Origin: Harmonia axyridis
Taxonomy: Eukaryota; Arthropoda; Insecta; Coleoptera; Coccinellidae
Direction of reading: 5' to 3'
Assembly: GCF_914767665.1 (NCBI RefSeq)
Contig: NC_059501.1
Span: 52,638,798-52,702,797, forward strand
Length of the DNA stretch: 64,000 bases
The notes beneath the pieces were generated by a model. The model did not search any database and was not told where the DNA came from. It was given only the letters and a program-made list of their open reading frames with translations. Of the stretch, positions 10,393-24,179 are shown one piece after another (positions within the stretch are counted from its first letter, which is position 1; the number at the start of each line of letters is the position of its first letter). Both the position numbers and the translations under genes were made by a program.

Positions 10393-13300
10393 CTAGCTTA
10401 GATAAGCCATATTTTCCAAGATTCAAAGTCTTAGTTGTTGAGGTTGGTATAAAACAATGAATAATCAGAATCTCCTTGTGGTCCCTGAATCTTCATCTAA
10501 GCTGTTCTCTGAGATCTTCTAGTAAGTATCGGGATTGACACAAACGTTCGAAAAAAGTTTATGGATCTTTAGTAGAGGCTTTAGTTTAGTCGCTGGCGAG
10601 TTTTCGTAAATGTATTCCTTCACCAATAGCGCTCATTAAGGTTTCTCGTGTTTTTGTAGTGTCAAAAACTCAAGATCGATTAGTCTCCAAATGTTTTTAA
10701 AGTGGTCAACTGCAGAATTCAGGTCATAGTAGGGAATCTGAAGTTGTTTTCAGTCAGAATAGGCTGAGAATAGGTTAACTGATAAACAAAGGCTGACTAT
10801 AAATTCACTAGCAAGTCTGGCCTTCAAGAACAACGATGCTTTAGAAGATGTTCCAATGGTCGGTCTTTCGCTAAGACTTTCTCAAGTTTTAGTAATAGCT
10901 TCGAAGATCTCCTTGAACCTGAGTGAACTTTTTTGAATACGTAAACCAGCACTATACACAGATGCATCATCACGGAAAAAATATTAACTCAATCAGAAGT
11001 AATCGACAAGTATTCTTAGTAGGAGCAGTTTAATCACCCTATATCTCAAAAAAAGTGGACTTCAGACCTAAAATGTTCTCAGTTTGTCAACGAAATACGT
11101 CTGACTAGTAAAAAGACATCCTGTACATATATCAAAAAATCAATCCATACCAAATGACTTTGGGATTAATTATCTCATTCGCAAAGTTCTTATTGGGCGA
11201 GACATTAATGTTAATCTGATCGTCATTACTCACTGACTTTTTATCTAACCCACATTTTCCAACTAATGATGAGCAAATAATTCAAGAGTTGTTGTAATAA
11301 TTTTCACCTACAGATCTATTGTTAGAATGATGTTTGCAGAAGTCCTATATGGTCATTCTCCTAGGCTAATTTGAAAGTTCTAAAAGCATCTTCAAGGTGC
11401 TAAAGCAATGGTAGCATCGAAGGTAAGCATTCATTGTGGGTCGACTAGAAGAGAACTACTTAATGATCTTTCTCATTACAGGGTGGTTTATTCAAATGTC
11501 CACAGCAATGATAATCGTCTTCACTTCTGTGTTATATTTATACGCTCCAATTAAATTTGTTTTCATGTTTATTTAAGTGGCTTTGTAGTTGTAGAGTATA
11601 GTACCAGTTAGAACTAGAATGTATCCATAACTAAGGAGGTTAGTTGAAAAAAATAGTAATACAATGAACTAATAATGATAAAATTTACTTTTCTTGCCTA
11701 AGCAGCAAAGTTATTATTCAATTCAATGCGAATAAAACATTTGACATTTGTTGACAATCAATATTTGTTTCCACGTTCCTAATTCCTCGAGTAGTAAGTA
11801 CATATTTAGTTGCTATCACTGTCCATAATATTTCCATAGCAACCAACCATCCCAACAAATGCGATTTCAATGAAATTTCGTTTTAATTTTTCTTTACAGG
11901 GAAAATGAAAATATTGTGGGAATTGTAATAATTTGAAAATTCAATATCCTTCTTGTATCATTATATACAATCGAAAGAAAAAAATTATATGTTTTACTGG
12001 GCAGCAATGAAGTTTGACTGCCTTAGCCGAATTCCTATCTATCAGCCAATCAATCCAGCCAGTCAATCTACTACTTTGTTGCCTAGTAAAACAAATAACT
12101 ATTTTGTTGGCATTGTCATGAAAACCAATGAAATTTTCAATTACGAATAATTGATTTCAATTATTTGAATGTCAAAGTCAATAAACGAAACATCGAATTA
12201 TAGGTTCTTCTGTGTTTTCCGGAAGTCACAGACTACTCCACAAGCACTTGATGTTTTGGCAAACTTTTCTACGAAAATCGCTTTTCAAAATTAATCCTTC
12301 TAAAGAAACAAAACAAATGAATTGTGAAACCAAAAATTGGGAATTCGTAATGATAATCAAAATCAAGCCTACGAAAACTGGGGGAACATCAACAGCAATT
12401 TGAAAATATATCTATTACTACCATGAAACAATATATCTAACCGTAAAGTCTCAACCTTCACACGTACAGATTAAGAAATATTCCGCTATCAGCTTTAATG
12501 TTGTTAAATATATTTTATATCTAAGTCTTTCAGGAGCTCACTCCCCGAGCACTAGGTATATGATTTCATCATGATATCTGTATTTAAGTTGTAATTTAAA
12601 GAACACCAACTCTTCTCTATATCTATAAAAAGATAATTGATTTCTATGATCTCTGATGAGTATCATATAAACCATAAAAAATGACCGAAAAAAAGTTTTA
12701 GAATTTTTTGAATATCTAATATTTTCAAACAGAAACCAAGATATCATTAGGGAAAGATTTGAAACAGTCAATTTCCAGGAACGTCCTTGAACTCGAGAAC
12801 GAATTATGTTTTATGATGCGCTTTCTGATATCTTATTTTTCGAAAAAAGAGATCGGGGATCCTTGAAGTTTTTTCTGAAAGTCTTAAAGTTCTCGAGATG
12901 CTTTCAGTGAGCATAGAACTTGGGATATCTTGTACAGTTTGTAGGCCTCTTGTTGATTACATTTTTATTTCCTTCAGTTGAGCTTTGTTTTGAATATTTA
13001 TTAATGCTGATTTGATCGCATTAGTCATATTATCTAGATGATTTTACAGTCGCCCAGAATTTTGTCAGACCTACTGAACCCGCTTCTGTATGACATTTGC
13101 TTTTCAGATTAATGCAATTTTTTTGAAGAGCGCGTTGATCGTCAGAACTGTACGAGAAATTTATCTGGATATGGTCCAAATTGGATATACTTTGAAATTA
13201 TGAAAATACTTCAAAATAACAAGAACCCGTTCGAAGTTTATGTCTTTTTCCAACAACATGAAGCATTACCTATGCACTATTATATTTTGAAATTTTTGGT

Positions 13301-13666
13301 CTGTAAATCTTGAATATATGAAACTGAGCCAACAAGTTCAGAACACTTAAGAAAAAAATTATACAGGAGTGCCATCAATTAACAACATAATTCTTTCAAA
13401 ATGGACTTCAAATATTCTAATCACGATTGTATTATTGTCGAGAAGCGAATGAACCTTTATTAGAACAATCCGTCTTAATAATTTTCAATATTTCTACAAA
13501 ATAAAATGAAGCTCGTTATAGATAATTCTTCTTTTTCTTTCAAAACCAGTGACCTGAAAAGGAAAAATTAAAGATACTCAAAATGAATTGAATGAATTAA
13601 CTGTACCGCTATTCAAATTCTTGAGGTTGTAGCAACCCCTCGTAAAGGTTTGCAAAATGTATTCCT
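10393..13666. other. A+T-rich DNA, possible hAT debris at left, otherwise nothing recognised
   Basis: From 10393 to about 11000 the sequence may be decayed transposase. From 11000 to 13666 there are only short random frames (for example 11953-12150, 12212-12403 and 12538-12771 minus), without motifs, hairpins or repeats that I could support. Confidence 0.4.
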
Positions 13667-13845
13667 TCAAGGCGGCCACTCATCTGGCTCCTTTTTCGAG
13701 CACACGGAGCCGGCTTCCAGTTTAGCAGTCAAGTTAAGTCTTTAATTCACAGTCAGGCTCCCGAGTCTCGAGATGCCTGACTGTAAATCCACTGGAAACC
13801 GGCTCCGAATGCTCGAAAAAGGAGCCTGGTGAGTGGATGCCTTAA
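13667..13845. repeat. hairpin MITE-like inverted repeat, ~88-bp arms
   Basis: The left arm (AAGGCGGCCACTCATCTGGC, then TCCTTTTTCGAGCA) is mirrored by the right arm (TGCTCGAAAAAGGAGCC, then TGGTGAGTGGATGCCTT). The CCGGCTTCCAGT / ACTGGAAACCGG and CAGTCAGGC / GCCTGACTG segments also pair. The centre lies near 13757. The hairpin is more G+C-rich than its surroundings. No coding. It looks like a small fold-back transposon. Confidence 0.8.
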
Positions 13846-14120
13846 AGAACAATTTGAACGTATCTCATCAAATTTAATTGATATGAAATTTTATTTATTA
13901 TAATGATTTATAAATATGCGAAATATCAGAAAGATAAAATAAGAATTTTGGTATTCGTACAAGAATGTGCATTTCCAGAATCCTAGTACCTAAATTCAAA
14001 CAGAATATCGAAAAATTAAAATTAACTAATATATCAGTGAAAAATATCAGTGGATATTGTAACCTCTCATCTAGATGAACTATTCGACAACAATGACATC
14101 ATAATAAATCACATCACATA

Positions 14121-15042
14121 TACCGGGTGTTATCGTATACAGACAATATCTAGCTCATTTGACAAGATAATAAAAAAATTGCTTCGAAGTACCTTCCCAA
14201 TAATGAATAAAAAAATTCTTACATTTGACAGCCCTGTGGTAGCTACCCTTCACTTTTATTTTCAAATGGCACCCCCTATATATTGTCAGTGAAAATTGCG
14301 TGCAATTCTATGTGCACATACAGGTATTTTGTGATTAATAACAACAGAATCATAATTATTTTGTGACTTCTTTCACGTTATTTGATTATCCTTGTTGAAA
14401 TGAAATGCCTTCACCCATGTTTGTACAAACTTCACATATAAGAATTTTTGTTTTAAAGAAACGATTGTAGTGACTCTGTCTGCTTACAGATGGCGCTATG
14501 GGTTTTCGCGCCTCGATACTTCGGCCCTGGCAGATTTAAAAGGGGTCGTTGCAATGCAACAGGGTCACCTCTCTACGATGGTGCGAGAGGGTGTGTCTAG
14601 GACAGAGATCGCTGGATAGCCTAACTGATAGAGGGCGCACCTCTTAATTTGGCTGGATAAAGATTCGCCAAACGATGTTTTTATAACGAAAAACTTTCTT
14701 TAAATGTTTCTTCATTGTTTGAATTGCATAGCATAGTAGGTATTTTGGTTGCAATTCATACTTCACAAAATGTTAATGTTTTTATTGTAACTAATAAAAA
14801 CATACAAAGTATGTGCTATCGTTGTATTCCAAATAGGATGACACGCCATTTCCACTGACAATATAGAGGGGGTGCCATTAGAAAAAGAAAAGTGAGGGGT
14901 ACCTTCCACAGGGCTATCAAATGTACGAACTTTTTTTATACATCATTGGGAAAGTATTTCGATGTTATACAAAGAAATTTTTTTATTATCTTGTCAAATA
15001 AGCTAGATATTGCCTGTATAGGATAACTTGGGACCCCCAGTA
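14121..15042. mobile_element. TIR element with ~180-bp inverted ends
   Basis: The left end starts TACCGGGTGTTATCGTATAC and continues with CAATATCTAGCTCATTTGAC. The right end reads GTCAAATAAGCTAGATATTG and ends GATAACTTGGGACCCCCAGTA. The inverted similarity extends inward to GGCACCCCCTATATATTGTCA (about 14270) against TGACAATATAGAGGGGGTGCC (about 14860). TA flanks both sides. Between the arms, 14465-14660 is G+C-richer (GATGGCGCTATGGG, AGAGGGCGCACC) and shows no coding frame. No transposase is visible, so it is non-autonomous. Confidence 0.75.
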
Positions 15043-15269
15043 TACCTGTGCTGAGGTATCCCGTAGTTCAATTGGTGCAATAATGGTGAAACGCTTAAAA
15101 ACACTTGATAACAAGTCAATGCTTTTCTTTCATAATTGTCAGGATATTTCGCGGTAGTAGAGGAATTAAAAAAAATCATATTTCAATAAAATGTTGAGTC
15201 CTTAAAATGAATCATTATAATATTTCCACAACTTGTTCAACAATTCTGATTCGAATGATTTTTGTGGTG
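15043..15269. other. A+T-rich spacer
   Basis: No feature recognised between the TIR element and the G+C-richer island. Confidence 0.4.
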
Positions 15270-15960
15270 ACTTATTGATTTCAGTAACAAACGTAGTAAC
15301 AACAAACGAGTGCAGAAATGCAACAGATCTTTTTCCGCCGGTTTCCTAGTGAGTGAATCTCGTAGAAGAGAAGCCGTCGTCGCGTAATAATCTGCAATGA
15401 TGCAATATCTAAGGAGTACACGACCCAATTTACGTTTGTTTCTAGGTTCAGCTCGATATTAGAATCGCTGGTTGTTCACCGATCGGTCTTTCCTCTTTTT
15501 CTACTTCGCTAACTTCGGCGTATCCAACAAGGACGCAGGCAGCTCATTCTACCACGAACTATTGCAAAAATCAAGAACGTCGTGGGACCCGTTCGGCCTA
15601 CTAAACGAAAGTGAAATCGAGGTTAGCTTTGCACTTTCACTTGTTCGCGTCTAGCCCAGCCAGCCGACCAATAACGAACGCGAATTCGTGTGTTTTGTCG
15701 GTATGAATCGAATCGACTCATGACCTACTTCGAGAATCCAACTTCTAGAATTTGTTTTGTTTCCTTTTGTTAACTTGCTGAGACAGACTAGCTAAAGGTT
15801 GTTTGATTCTTCAAGTTATGCAGTTTTGCGTAACTCGGATCCGTTAGACGCGTCTCCCTCTCTTGATGTTTCCGGTAAATTGGTTTTTGAGTTTGAGGTT
15901 CTGCTTCTTCTGAATACTGAATTCAGCGAAAAATCCGAATTTGTCAGGTATTCCTGGTAA
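15270..15960. other. G+C-richer island, possible promoter or 5' exon of a host gene
   Basis: Base composition shifts sharply from the A+T-rich background, with many CpG dinucleotides (GCCGTCGTCGCG, CACCGATCGGTC, GAACGCGAATTCG). A 60-codon ATG-less frame at 15472-15654 (plus) has no known motif. The stretch ends near TTGTCAGGTATTCC (about 15940), which could be a splice donor. In insects such islands often mark 5' UTR or promoter DNA; this is inference and no downstream exon was found. It shows no match to the repeats in this window, which sets it apart. Confidence 0.3.
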
Positions 15961-18900
15961 CTGGCCTCATATTAGTATCCACCACATTATACATTTTATG
16001 TCATCTTGGAAAAATATGAAGTATTTTCATTGCCCAATATTACCTTCAAAGACAACAGTCAACCCGATAATAACTCACTTATTTCTGAGAATATCAAAAA
16101 ATTGAATAAGATAATATGATGAGATAAAATTTCCAATATCTATCAAAGTGAATACATACAGGTTGGTCAAGATTTCAGTTCAAAAATTTTAGGTTGGATA
16201 GAACAACTTTTTTCATGAAAAAATTTTCTTTCTGAAATGTTCAATTAAATGCCATCTGAAAGCGTTATAATGCACTACGTCAATTTTTGTCCTCCATTCA
16301 TTACTAATGGGAAAATGTGAAAAATTATTTTTTGTAGATTTTCGTGGAGAGTGTTTGTTTTCTACTCGATTATCTCAAAAAGGTACATTCTATGAAAAAA
16401 AATTCCTGAGGACCTTTTTTCTAGTGAAGATCTGATGATTTCAGAAATGTAATAATTTTTTCGACATTGAAACCATTTCCGAACAGAAATTCGAAAATTA
16501 CAGATACTGTGACGAAACGATTGATTGATCAATTTGAAGAACTAGTGCACAAAAAGGAAATATATGTTCTCTACTCAGTTACTTTCTAATGAAAAAAAAA
16601 TAACTCTTGGAGTTCAAAACACTTCATACCTATACCAGTTCTTAATTTTGATGTCGGCCGTCCGTCTGTAAACACGATAGCTTGCGAACGACTGAAAATT
16701 TGAAATTTGCAGGGTATAGGATCCGATCGAATTTTTTTTCCGGATAATTTCATAACTACATCCTAGATTTAGATGAATTTCGGAGTTGAATGCTAAATAA
16801 TAATATCCAGAAACATCGAAAATTCAGGCAGAATATCGAAAAACACATGATATTTCAAAGCTGAACGAATTGTATTTACCGGCTTGGTTGCAAATCAAAA
16901 ACCAAAGAAAATTCAAGCAAGACATGAAAAATTTCCAATATTTTCGTTATAATAGATCTGAGTAGTAAATCTTTATCCATACCTATCTGAGTAGGTTTGA
17001 ATTTTAATTTTATAAGAAGAGCTTGGGGAAAAAAACCCTGTCATTGCCTCAAAAGTCATTCGAGAAAAATGTATTTTAAAGTTTACCAACTAATGGAAAC
17101 TCCAAAAATTATTTAAAAATACAAAATATATTGAATTTGCACTTCACAGATTCACAATAGGTTTCCCCGATAACCATTTCTCAAACTATTAGAAAATAAT
17201 ATTTCACACAAAATTTCGAATATAAAATGCGAATTTTAACCCTCTTTTACCCCTAAACCATACAATGGAGGGAAGAAAATATTTCAAATGTGTTACACAA
17301 TAATATTCTTTGCACAATTTTGAAACTGTGTATTATTACAAAAAATTTCTTCAAATGCAATGACAGTGTTATTCCACAAAACTGAGTGCGTCGTCGGATG
17401 TTACTCCTAAAAATCGTTTAAGAAACCACCTCAAACCTTATTCATCCCAAGATGTCGATTACGGGGTTTTTCCTCCGGACTCTTCACATGTAAAATATTG
17501 TTCATTGAAAATTTTAAATGGATAGTATTTTAAGAACCCCCTCATCTAGAAAACCCATGGAGAATAATATCATGATGAATTATATTTCATAAATCACGAT
17601 ATGCTTTGGTCTATTCTAAAAAATATATATATATTTTCGAAAGATCTTCTCATTACTTTGGATTCAAGTTATATAACATACTGTCCAGAAATATAAAATA
17701 TACAATTCCCAATAATGAAAGAGGCGAACTATATTCATACTGAATTCGTGAATTAGAGTTTTGAACATCTTTCAGGTATTCAATTAAAAATGATCTACTT
17801 CATTGCTTCCGTTGGGACCTCTCTGTGATGGTGCTTCCTTTTTGTTTTTAAATATCTCAAAGTTCACTTTGATAAACTTTAGTGAAGATAAGCACGACCA
17901 TAAAACAGGCACTGTTTTTTTCTAGGTCTCGAGAGATTTTCAGATATAACTCAAAGTACTGCTGATATCGATATTTTGTTCTTTATTGTTTTCTAAGTTA
18001 TGAAATATTTCATTAGTTATTGTATTGAAGGTACAATTGGCGTATGAATGAACGAGCTCTCAATAGCTCTTGACTTCACGTCAGTGCTCTACTCATTGTT
18101 AATTTTTTTAAGTGCCTTAAGCAACCATATCAGCTAGACCTGACGGGTCCTCAGTGCTTCATATCATATTTAATGATGAATGTTCAACACTAGGGCTCAG
18201 ACGAAAACATCATAATAACAAGAAGCTTCACATCATGTAATTGAAGTTGAAGCACTAGAACACTAAGACCCATTATTTTACCTCCCGATCATCTGAATTA
18301 CGCTTATAACTTGAACTTAGCTGTCAACTAAGCCGACTAAGCGCTGTCAGAATTTACAATTTACGGAAGTACGCAGTCGGCAGCTTAACTCGTGTTGTGA
18401 GAAAATTTGAATAGGGAAAATGGGCCTCAAATGGTCAAATGGTATAGAGATTTCATTCAACTACATCTAGCCTAGAGAAAATTCAGTTTGTTCTAGAATA
18501 AAAAGACAGTTACAGAATATAAAAGTCCAATGTAGCTAAAACGACTCAACTTTTTCATTTTTCTCATGTAATATAAAAAAATACAAGCTAGTTAAAAAGA
18601 AATACCTAAACCAAAAAGTTTCGGAAGTCTTAACATCACTAAATATTGAGAATGAAAGGGATGAAAAAATGAACATTAAGTTTTTCATGAAATCAGAACA
18701 AATAAAATGGAAGAGTGATCATTGAAATAGTAATAATAACCCTCTCAAAAAAATTCAAGAAAACATTCCAATCTTAAAGAATAAAACTCACATTTCCTGG
18801 AATTCTTCCAAGGCTTTCGTATCAACTCCGAATTGAAGCTAATTGGTCAACAACTCATTAATTTGTAGGTCATTGCATTTATTCAGCACTATTGAATTGT

Positions 18901-19560
18901 ATAATTTTCAGTTACATATTAGATTAAAAATAATTGTAATTAAATACTTAAACTTCATAAACCACTTTCCTTTTTATTTCGACACATTTTAATAGGTGAA
19001 TCGGAGTTATGATGCATTTATATGTAGATTATTTTGGGTAGTTCTGAATGCCAGAAACTATTATGTTTTAAAAATAAATATAATTTTCTGATTTGAAGAT
19101 ACATTTTATCAAAAATTAAAAAATATACATAACTAAACTTTGCTTGTTTGAATTCGTATTCAAACTTGCCACTTTTTACATTGATATGATATGAATTTTT
19201 CATGTTCTAATTGTAAACTGTGATGGAACGTTCCTTTTTCTTGTAGCAATTTTCCTGAAAATTTCACTGATTTAGATATCACCCTTGACACCGGTCGTTT
19301 GACGGAAACGTCATGAGTGGGTAAACCTCATCGTTTGAGATAATCCCCAGCTTGAAATTCGAAAATTACAGATATTATGACGAAATGATAGAGTGATCTG
19401 TTCGTTGAACGAACTCTCAAAAAGATCCATCCATTTTCTTCCAGCTCCAATATTTCTCTAGATACCCTCAATATGCAGTATGTCGTCTGATTTTCGGTCA
19501 ATTTGGTATTCTTCCCTTCCCATGTATTTACATTCTTAATTGCGTCAATTATATCTACAT
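15961..19560. other. A+T-rich DNA, one dispersed repeat, no supported gene
   Basis: At 16350-16470 lies a relative of the repeat at 8440-8590. Near 16640-16690 a GTCGGCCGTCCGTCTGTAA patch looks like transposon end sequence, but its partner was not found. The rest (16700-19560) has only random short frames. Confidence 0.4.
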
Positions 19561-19577
19561 TTATATCAGTAAATAAA

Positions 19578-19918
19578 AGAGATGCTCAGGCTTTCATGGG
19601 TACGAAACACGCCATACTGATACCATAACCTTCCCCAGACATCGTACAGCTAAATATGACTCCTCACCAAGCTTTATGGACATTAAATTGTACAACCGTT
19701 TACCTACTAGGTTGAAATCAATGAATAGAAGGTCTTTCAAGCGAGAAGTAAAGTTATTATTAATTAAAGGATGCTACTATAGTGTTGGTGAGTTCCTTAA
19801 GGACTCCATTCATTAAATCTGATTTTGTTTTTTTTTTCTTTGAATGTGTATACTATTTTATATGACTCATCCTATACATTTATTAACTGTCGAAAAGGAT
19901 CAATAAACTTTATTATTA
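19578..19918 (+). pseudogene. LINE ORF2 C-terminus with 3' tail
   Basis: The plus strand encodes a LINE ORF2 C-terminal pattern in one frame. It reads ...TFPRHRTAKYDSSPSFMDIK, then LYNRLPTRLKSMNRRSFKRE, then LLIKGCYYSVGEFLKDSIH followed by a TAA at about 19813. This Y-N-x-L-P..FK..L...L....YYSVxEF arrangement is the standard C-terminus of jockey/CR1/I-type LINE reverse transcriptase proteins. Downstream, AATAAACTTTATTATTATT (about 19900-19920) is a typical short-repeat LINE tail. Only the 3' end is present, which fits 5' truncation during target-primed reverse transcription. It may be the same family as the reverse transcriptase at 1-885, but there is no overlap to test that. Confidence 0.75.
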
Positions 19919-20699
19919 TTTTGCACTATTCATTCAACAGATCAGATCATTTGAAAATTAACAAATAATAACGAGATTCCCATTACCTAAATTAAAACTT
20001 CCAAACTTCATAATTTCAAAATTTCCTGAATAAATAGATGAATATTTATATAATCATAAAATGAATAAATAAATAAATAACTTTAGAATGATACCTATGT
20101 AATAGAAAGTTGAATTCTTCAAGGTAGTTTCAATGTCTGAATATCTGCAAAATCCATTCAATAGTACTGGACTTGTGAAGATTTATAGTTATTCCTATCT
20201 AGAGCGGAAAGTTGGACTTTTCCGCAAGAGATTGTCATAAATCTTATGAACAAAATACTGATTATGCATATTTCTTCAGTGATTTTTACTGATATTTCAA
20301 AAGTTATTTGGAATCGTGCAGCACTTAGAATGAAGTTTCTCAGAATTAATAGCCAATATTATCAATAAAAAACAAAAAACAAATGTTTCATTTCCTGTAT
20401 TAGTATATCCCGAAGTACTCAGGTTACAAACATCTTACGTTTGTAGATAATATCGAATTAGATTATAATCACAATTTTCAGAATTCAAAATGTCGTACTT
20501 TTCCAGAAAATTGTAATATGCTTTCGAACTTCGGACATTCTTAATAGGTATCGGCATTTCAAATCGTGGAAATTGGATATTTTCCATTAAAATTTGTCCA
20601 TTTCGAACGAAATCGATTTTTTTTTCACTAACAGATTCTTTGACAATTGATGTTGCGTTTTCTAGTATCTTATCAGTTTTTCGATCATTTCGGCAAAAT

Positions 20700-20950
20700 T
20701 CGAACAAATCAGAATGTTTCCAAAAAAATACCTACTCTTTGATTCATATGGTTCTCAGATTAGAAAAACTTGATTTCTCTAATTCTGTGGTTATTCCGTT
20801 CATTCTTCCACATCTTGTAGAACAAAATCGTGCGAGAATATATCAGAAACGCACAGTTTTCATGGTTATATTTTATTATTCTATGGTGGTACTCCGAACT
20901 TTCCGCCACGGCTTTATCTGTCAATTCATCAATTTGCCTTAAAGAAATCA
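20700..20950 (+). repeat. dispersed repeat shared with 40560-40770 (inverse)
   Basis: The plus-strand translation here and the minus-strand translation at 40559-40765 share PFILP(H/Y)LV(E/K)QNRA and (V/H)FMVIF(Y/H)Y. At DNA level ATTCTGCCATATCTAGTAAA at 40.7 kb corresponds to ATTCTTCCACATCTTGTAGA here. The two segments are therefore copies of one sequence of unknown nature. Each lies near a hairpin MITE (21052 and 40350). The frames are short and may not be coding. Confidence 0.45.
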
Positions 20951-21051
20951 GTTCTGCCAGCCAACATTTTTCAATGCAAAAATCACTAAAATATATTTAT
21001 GGAAATATTTCATTAATTTCAATGAAAATGCAATGAATTACAGAAAATAAT

Positions 21052-21175
21052 GTATAATACTCGTACAGAAGGCTCATTCTACCACTCGTTCATTCCAAAA
21101 CTCGCCACTTCGTGGCTCGTTTTTGAATTTTGAACTCGTGGAAGAATATCAATGCCTTCTGCACTTGTATTATAA
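21052..21175. repeat. short hairpin MITE, family D copy 1
   Basis: The termini TATAATACTCGTACAGAAGGC and GCCTTCTGCACTTGTATTATA are inverted repeats. The centre ACTCGCCACTTCGTGGCTCG is itself nearly palindromic. Related copies lie at 26186-26275, 52622-52724 and, in part, 40350-40385. Confidence 0.75.
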
Positions 21176-23932
21176 ATAACTATTCTTTCCTGTGTTCGCT
21201 GTATAGATGAATAACTTCATCGATGAACTTCACATACTTACATACAACATTTCTGTGGAAACTGATATATACATAGATTTTTCCAAATGAATGTTTATAG
21301 ATTATTGACATATAATTATTCAAACTTTTTCCATATTTCTATGAAGTTGAAAGCATCTACAATACGGTTTAATAATTCCATGCTGAAAGCTACACCCAAT
21401 ACAAGGAAGAATTTGTTATTTTCGAATATCCTAAAGAACGTGAACGTGCTTATTTGAAATGATGGAATGATAAATATATAAATCAAAAATTTTATCTGAA
21501 GAACAAACCAAGGCATTTATTAAGCGAGCACTTGTTCACATATAGGTACTTTATGAATAAGATATGTTCAGCATTTAATGAGTTTAAAAATATCTGCATA
21601 ATTATGTCGCATGACGTCTGGACAATTTCGAAAGTTTTCTCTTATTCTCTGAATAAGGTGGTAGGCAAGTAGAAGATATACTGTTATACATCAGTTTTGC
21701 AAATTCCAAAAATTATTGCAAATCTTTAAAATTTGCCTATTATACATGAATGCAAAGGGCATTGTTTACTTCGGTCATTTGTTGATCAACAATGAATTTT
21801 TGCATGAAGTCTAAAATTACCGATTTCATGAGTCGTGACGAAATAATATAGCGATTTCTTCAAGGAAAGTCCTCTCAAAATGTGACGGGGTGAATTAAGT
21901 TTATTTAAAGTTAAAAAATATAATACCAGTCTTCACGAAACTAAAGAAGATTGTATTTAAATGTGATATGAACTGTACCAAAAACTTTCCAAATTAGTAT
22001 AGGAGTAATAAATAGATAATATCAGATTATCTCCACAACAACCTATCGTGTGAATGGGGATCGTAGCCGCAGTAGTTTTCCACGTGGTTCAATATTGATG
22101 TTAAAAACAAATGTTCCAGCTTCAGCATCTCCTCTAGTCGGAAACGCATATGGAACGCTGTGGAATAGCTATGTTAAAAATACGGAAGTAGGTCAAATGC
22201 ACTGTGTAACATAATATTAGCCAGCTTGTCTGAAAAAGCAACGCAGCCCGACTTAGTGAATGTAAAAATAGGCTTGCAACAAATATCTATTTTTTGAACT
22301 AGAAATGTTCATCTGGTGAGACGACGTTTGCACCAGCATTGATTGGGATTTGATTTGAAGAAAATCTCTCTGGATTTTATGTTAGGGCATGCTGGGCCTT
22401 TTAAGCGTTTCTGGGCCTATGGAAGATTTTTATCAATTGAATCAATGTATAACGCTAAATTTTTTATATCGCTTTCGATTAGTCTCAAGTCAAAAATTTC
22501 ATTTGATATACGTGATTTTTAACTATATTACGAATTTTCAGACTGTGATTCTAGGTCGTTTTAATAAAAAAATGTCCCGGAGACTTATGTTCGGAGTTTC
22601 TTCGTTTCCGAGATACAGTCATCGAAGTTTAAAAAAACGGTAGGTATTTGAAAATTATCATAAATATTTTGAAACCGATTTGTTTGAATGATTGATTGGG
22701 TAATTTGATGTAATAAGGTGCTCATTTAGCCCCCTCTAGATTGAAATTATCAGATCCAGTGGCTTCTCAGTGGGCACAACAATATTGAGGAAAAAAATGC
22801 GCCACTGAATTTTTGTGTTCAACTTTTTTCAATTTAAGCAACTAAAACTACAACTTTTTGGTCGTATGTGTTTTCATTGATTTTTTTTTCTCGAAAACGA
22901 AGCTTGATATGAAGAAAGCACGAAAAACCGAAAAGTTGTGTGTTTTCAATTGTTTAATCTACAGAATGAAACGAACCGATTTCGGACATATGTTGTTTAT
23001 TAAAACGGACTTAACAAATCATTCTCTAAAGTTTTGTACCGTAGTTAGTTACCGTAGTATACTATGATGCTGGACCCTTGTATAATTTTCTCATAGTGGA
23101 ACTGATTTGTTTCTTACATGTTAAAAATGATAAAAATCAAAATGACGTTTAAAATACAATAACAACTTTATAATCAGTGGCCCCATTGGGGTCAAGAAGA
23201 ATTATTCCATCTTTCCGAAAAAGATATCAGCTTGACCTTCAAAATGAAAAAAGTATCGATAAAATTAATAAGGGGACTCCAGAAAAAATTTTATTATCTC
23301 ATTCATTCATAATGAATCTGCGTTATTGTATGTATGTATATACGGGATGACCGAGGGAGTGACATATGAAGGTGAACAAGTCATTGTGCCCTTTGATGAT
23401 GGGTTCCATATCGTATACGCCGATGCTCTAATTTGTTATTTTTTCCAATACGTAAGACTAATAGTGAAGGTCTTTGAAGTGGTTGAAAATATTATTTTAT
23501 CTACAACACGACTCTTAAATGAATACAAATTCTGGACTGGATACAGTCATAACTAACTAAAAATGAAAATTTGAAATTCTATGAATTCTAATAAATTGGA
23601 AGTAGAAGTTTCTGAAGTTTTGGCGATATGGATGAGCAAAAAGGGTGTTCTCTAATTTTATTCTTTATTTTCAACAGACTGAAGGACCCCGAAGGTAGAT
23701 GGCCAGTTGCTCCGCAATGAATGACAGTTATCTGTCTATCTATTCTTTATTATGATTAAACCACGGAGGAATCCAAATTGAGAAATATCAATGCGAAGAG
23801 CAACCTAATCATATGTCCTTAATAATAATGGTGCCTTTATTGCAAAAGATTAATAATACATGATATAGGGGCGAAGTCTAGCTTGAGCTATTCCACTCAA
23901 CCTCAAAATAAAAAAATATATATACAGGGTGT
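21176..23932. other. A+T-rich DNA, no supported gene
   Basis: A 66-codon minus frame at 21316-21516 begins with ATG and is hydrophobic, but no family was recognised. The frames at 22389-22643 and 22858-23067 are featureless. Around 22040-22250 the sequence is slightly richer in G+C without a frame. Confidence 0.4.
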
Positions 23933-24179
23933 CCCGGGAAGAATGCGACAAACGAATACCATGAATTGAAGTCATAATGGAGGATCCGTATCATGAGGTT
24001 TCAATCGCCTGAGTGCCTGTGAGTGTGTGATGTTCATCTCATGAGTGAAATTTCACTGTTGGATAACTATTCAACTAATCGACCGAATAATTTCAAATTT
24101 TGAAGTTTTGTCACCCTTTACTATCGCCTTTCTTCAATATTTTAGAATTCAGATATTTATGAGAATTTTTGGAACCTAA

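Noticed and set aside
14600..14680. tRNA-like segment (GGATAGCCTAACTGATAGAGG ... GATTCGCC) inside the 14.1-kb TIR element
   Set aside because: A weak A box and a poor B box, no acceptor or anticodon stem could be drawn.
21316..21516. Hydrophobic ATG frame, considered as a chemoreceptor exon
   Set aside because: No receptor motif, no convincing splice sites, no companion exon.
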